Assembly: GCA_017311185.1 (NCBI GenBank)
Contig: JAESUZ010005088.1
Coordinates: 558,001 to 622,000 of the forward strand
Origin: Proteles cristata cristata
Lineage: Eukaryota > Chordata > Mammalia > Carnivora > Hyaenidae
Direction: 5' to 3'
Length of the DNA stretch: 64,000 nucleotides
The notes under the pieces are model-generated. The model was not told the origin of the DNA. It saw only the letters and a program-made list of their open reading frames with translations, and did not search any database. Of this stretch, positions 62,801 through 64,000 are shown in pieces. The position numbers and the translations under genes are program-made. The first letter of the stretch is position 1; every line of letters starts with the position of its first letter.

Positions 62801-62810
62801 TACGTCACGT
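62801..62810. promoter_or_regulatory. CRE/ATF-like site upstream of PARK7
   Basis: TACGTCACGT contains the TACGTCA core of an ATF/CREB site and an overlapping CACGT E-box half. It lies about 210 bp upstream of the inferred PARK7 start. Confidence 0.45.
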
Positions 62811-63351
62811 CCGGCCGAACCCGCCTTGGGCCGCTGCGGGGTGCGGCCGCCTTTTCGCGTCCCGGCTCTGCGTCTGGGGGTCGTCTGCAGTTGGGACTCC
62901 CAGCGCCCCGGGAATTCCGTGGGCTCGCGCGTGGACACGAAGTCTCCCCCGCCCCGAGTGGCGTGGTCCGGCCCGGCCCCGGCGGCCGCCGGAGTTAACT
63001 CGGTTTTCCCCACCGGGCGGAGGCGGGGGCACCCCCTCGGGAGCTTGGCGGTTTGCTGTACCCCGTTTTCCTGGAGCGGAGTTGTACCTTCACGCTTCTG
63101 TGCACTCGGCCTCCCTTGGAGCGCCCGCCCGCCGCCCGTTCCCGACCCCGTCTCCCCAGGGCGGCCTGCCGGACCTCGATCGCTTGCGACCCAGCATTTA
63201 TTTGCATGCGATTATTTCACGTGTGTTCGTTTCTCAGAGTTCTTTTTCCCGAACATCCCACCGCGGAGCGCTGTTGAGCACGGTGATCTGACAAGCGCTT
63301 TAAATTATATAATCTCAAATTTATATTTTACAAGTATGAGTTGAATACTGA

Positions 63352-63519
63352 GCCTTTTTTTTTTTTAAGTTTTTATTTATTTTGAGAGAGAGAATCCCAA
63401 GGAGGCTCTGCACGGTCAGGCAGAGCCTGAGCGGGGCTCGAACTCCTAAACCATGGGATCCTGGCCAGAGCCAGACCCAAGAGCCAAATGATTCACCGAC
63501 AGAGCCACCCAGGCGCCCC
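63352..63519 (-). repeat. CAN-SINE, antisense, upstream of PARK7
   Basis: Right end AGAGCCACCCAGGCGCCCC. Flanks TTGAATACTGA and CTGAATGCTGA look like a decayed target-site duplication. Confidence 0.92.
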
Positions 63520-63619
63520 CTGAATGCTGATAGTTTAACCCATTTCAAAAACGAAGCTGACAACAGTTAACATTGAACAGATGGGCCCCTGGCCTTGTCC
63601 CCACCCGGACCCTCCCCGC

Positions 63620-64000
63620 TGCTGCCCGAGGGTGATGTTATATTAATTTCCTGGGCATCTTTCCAGTGTTTTCCTTATGCAAGCAAAAGCAGGAACTACA
63701 GTTTTACCTCTTTCTCAGAAATGTAGCAGATTATCTACATTGTTCTGCCCTTTATCTCGCACTGCCACCGGCTTATGAGTTGAATGTGTTGGAGATCTTT
63801 CCTTATCAAAAAGAACTTCCTCTTTTTTTTTTTCCAGCTAGTATGCCATTGTGCCATGTCCCATGGTTTATTTACCGATGCTTTACTGATAAGACAGGTT
63901 ATTTCCAGTTGCTTTCTGTACAGACAGCACTGCACTGAATAACCTTATTCATACGTCCTACTTGTGTGGGTAAAACTGGTGGGTAAATTCCCAGAAGTGG
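63620..64000 (-). mobile_element. Antisense LINE-1 fragment running off the window
   Basis: TATTTCCAGTTGCTTTCTGT, AATAACCTTATTCATACGTC and GGTAAATTCCCAGAAGTGG are the reverse complement of L1 ORF2 3' sequence. It continues beyond 64000. Confidence 0.6.

Noticed and set aside
63053..63291. Divergent gene from the PARK7 CpG island
   Set aside because: The frames on the + strand are short, GC-driven and without homology or splice structure; the neighbour expected from human synteny lies further away.

Overview
This window is vertebrate nuclear DNA from a cat-like carnivore (Feliformia). The evidence is about fifty copies of a tRNA-derived CAN-SINE whose head, length and tail (tRNA-like head with A and B boxes, a TGCTGACAGCTCAGAGCCTGG body, a CT-rich stretch and an AATAAA-bearing A tail) match the feliform subfamily as I know it rather than the dog type. 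Carnivore LINE-1 3' ends, old MIR/L2 copies, two CpG-rich promoters and intron-split genes fit the same picture. The layout corresponds to the human 1p36.23 interval.

Two protein-coding genes are present, and they converge. ERRFI1 (MIG6, an EGFR-family feedback inhibitor) runs on the + strand. It has a TATA and CRE promoter near 6015-6045, a non-coding first exon, a 9.6-kb first intron, three coding exons (15904-16025, 16135-16211, 17063-18246; 460 aa) and a 1.5-kb 3' UTR ending after AATAAA at 19710. PARK7 (DJ-1) runs on the - strand from a CpG-island promoter near 62600-62830, through six coding exons between 61575 and 45674 (189 aa, all splice junctions located), to a 3' UTR whose end is uncertain (about 45490 or about 45260).

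Between the genes (about 19.8-45.2 kb) I see no credible coding gene. That stretch is a repeat graveyard: CAN-SINEs in both orientations, several LINE-1/HAL1-like fragments, a probable ERV1-type LTR (36831-37400), a U6 snRNA retrocopy (35512-35611) and microsatellites, with GC-rich unannotated stretches near 24-26 kb and 41.7-45 kb. The left flank (1-5000) and the right flank (63-64 kb) are also intergenic.

No new molecular system is evident. The more interesting signals are: a 16.7-kb stretch without any CAN-SINE that coincides with ERRFI1; a strong antisense bias of SINEs inside PARK7; tandem SINE insertions sharing a single target-site duplication; a diverged CRIB-region segment in ERRFI1; a 21-codon upstream ORF in the ERRFI1 leader; a degraded PARK7 polyadenylation hexamer; a cluster of NRF1-like motifs at the PARK7 promoter; and GC-rich tandem repeats in PARK7 intron 4 and upstream of ERRFI1. 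Comparisons with human sequence and repeat consensus sequences are from memory, not from alignment.
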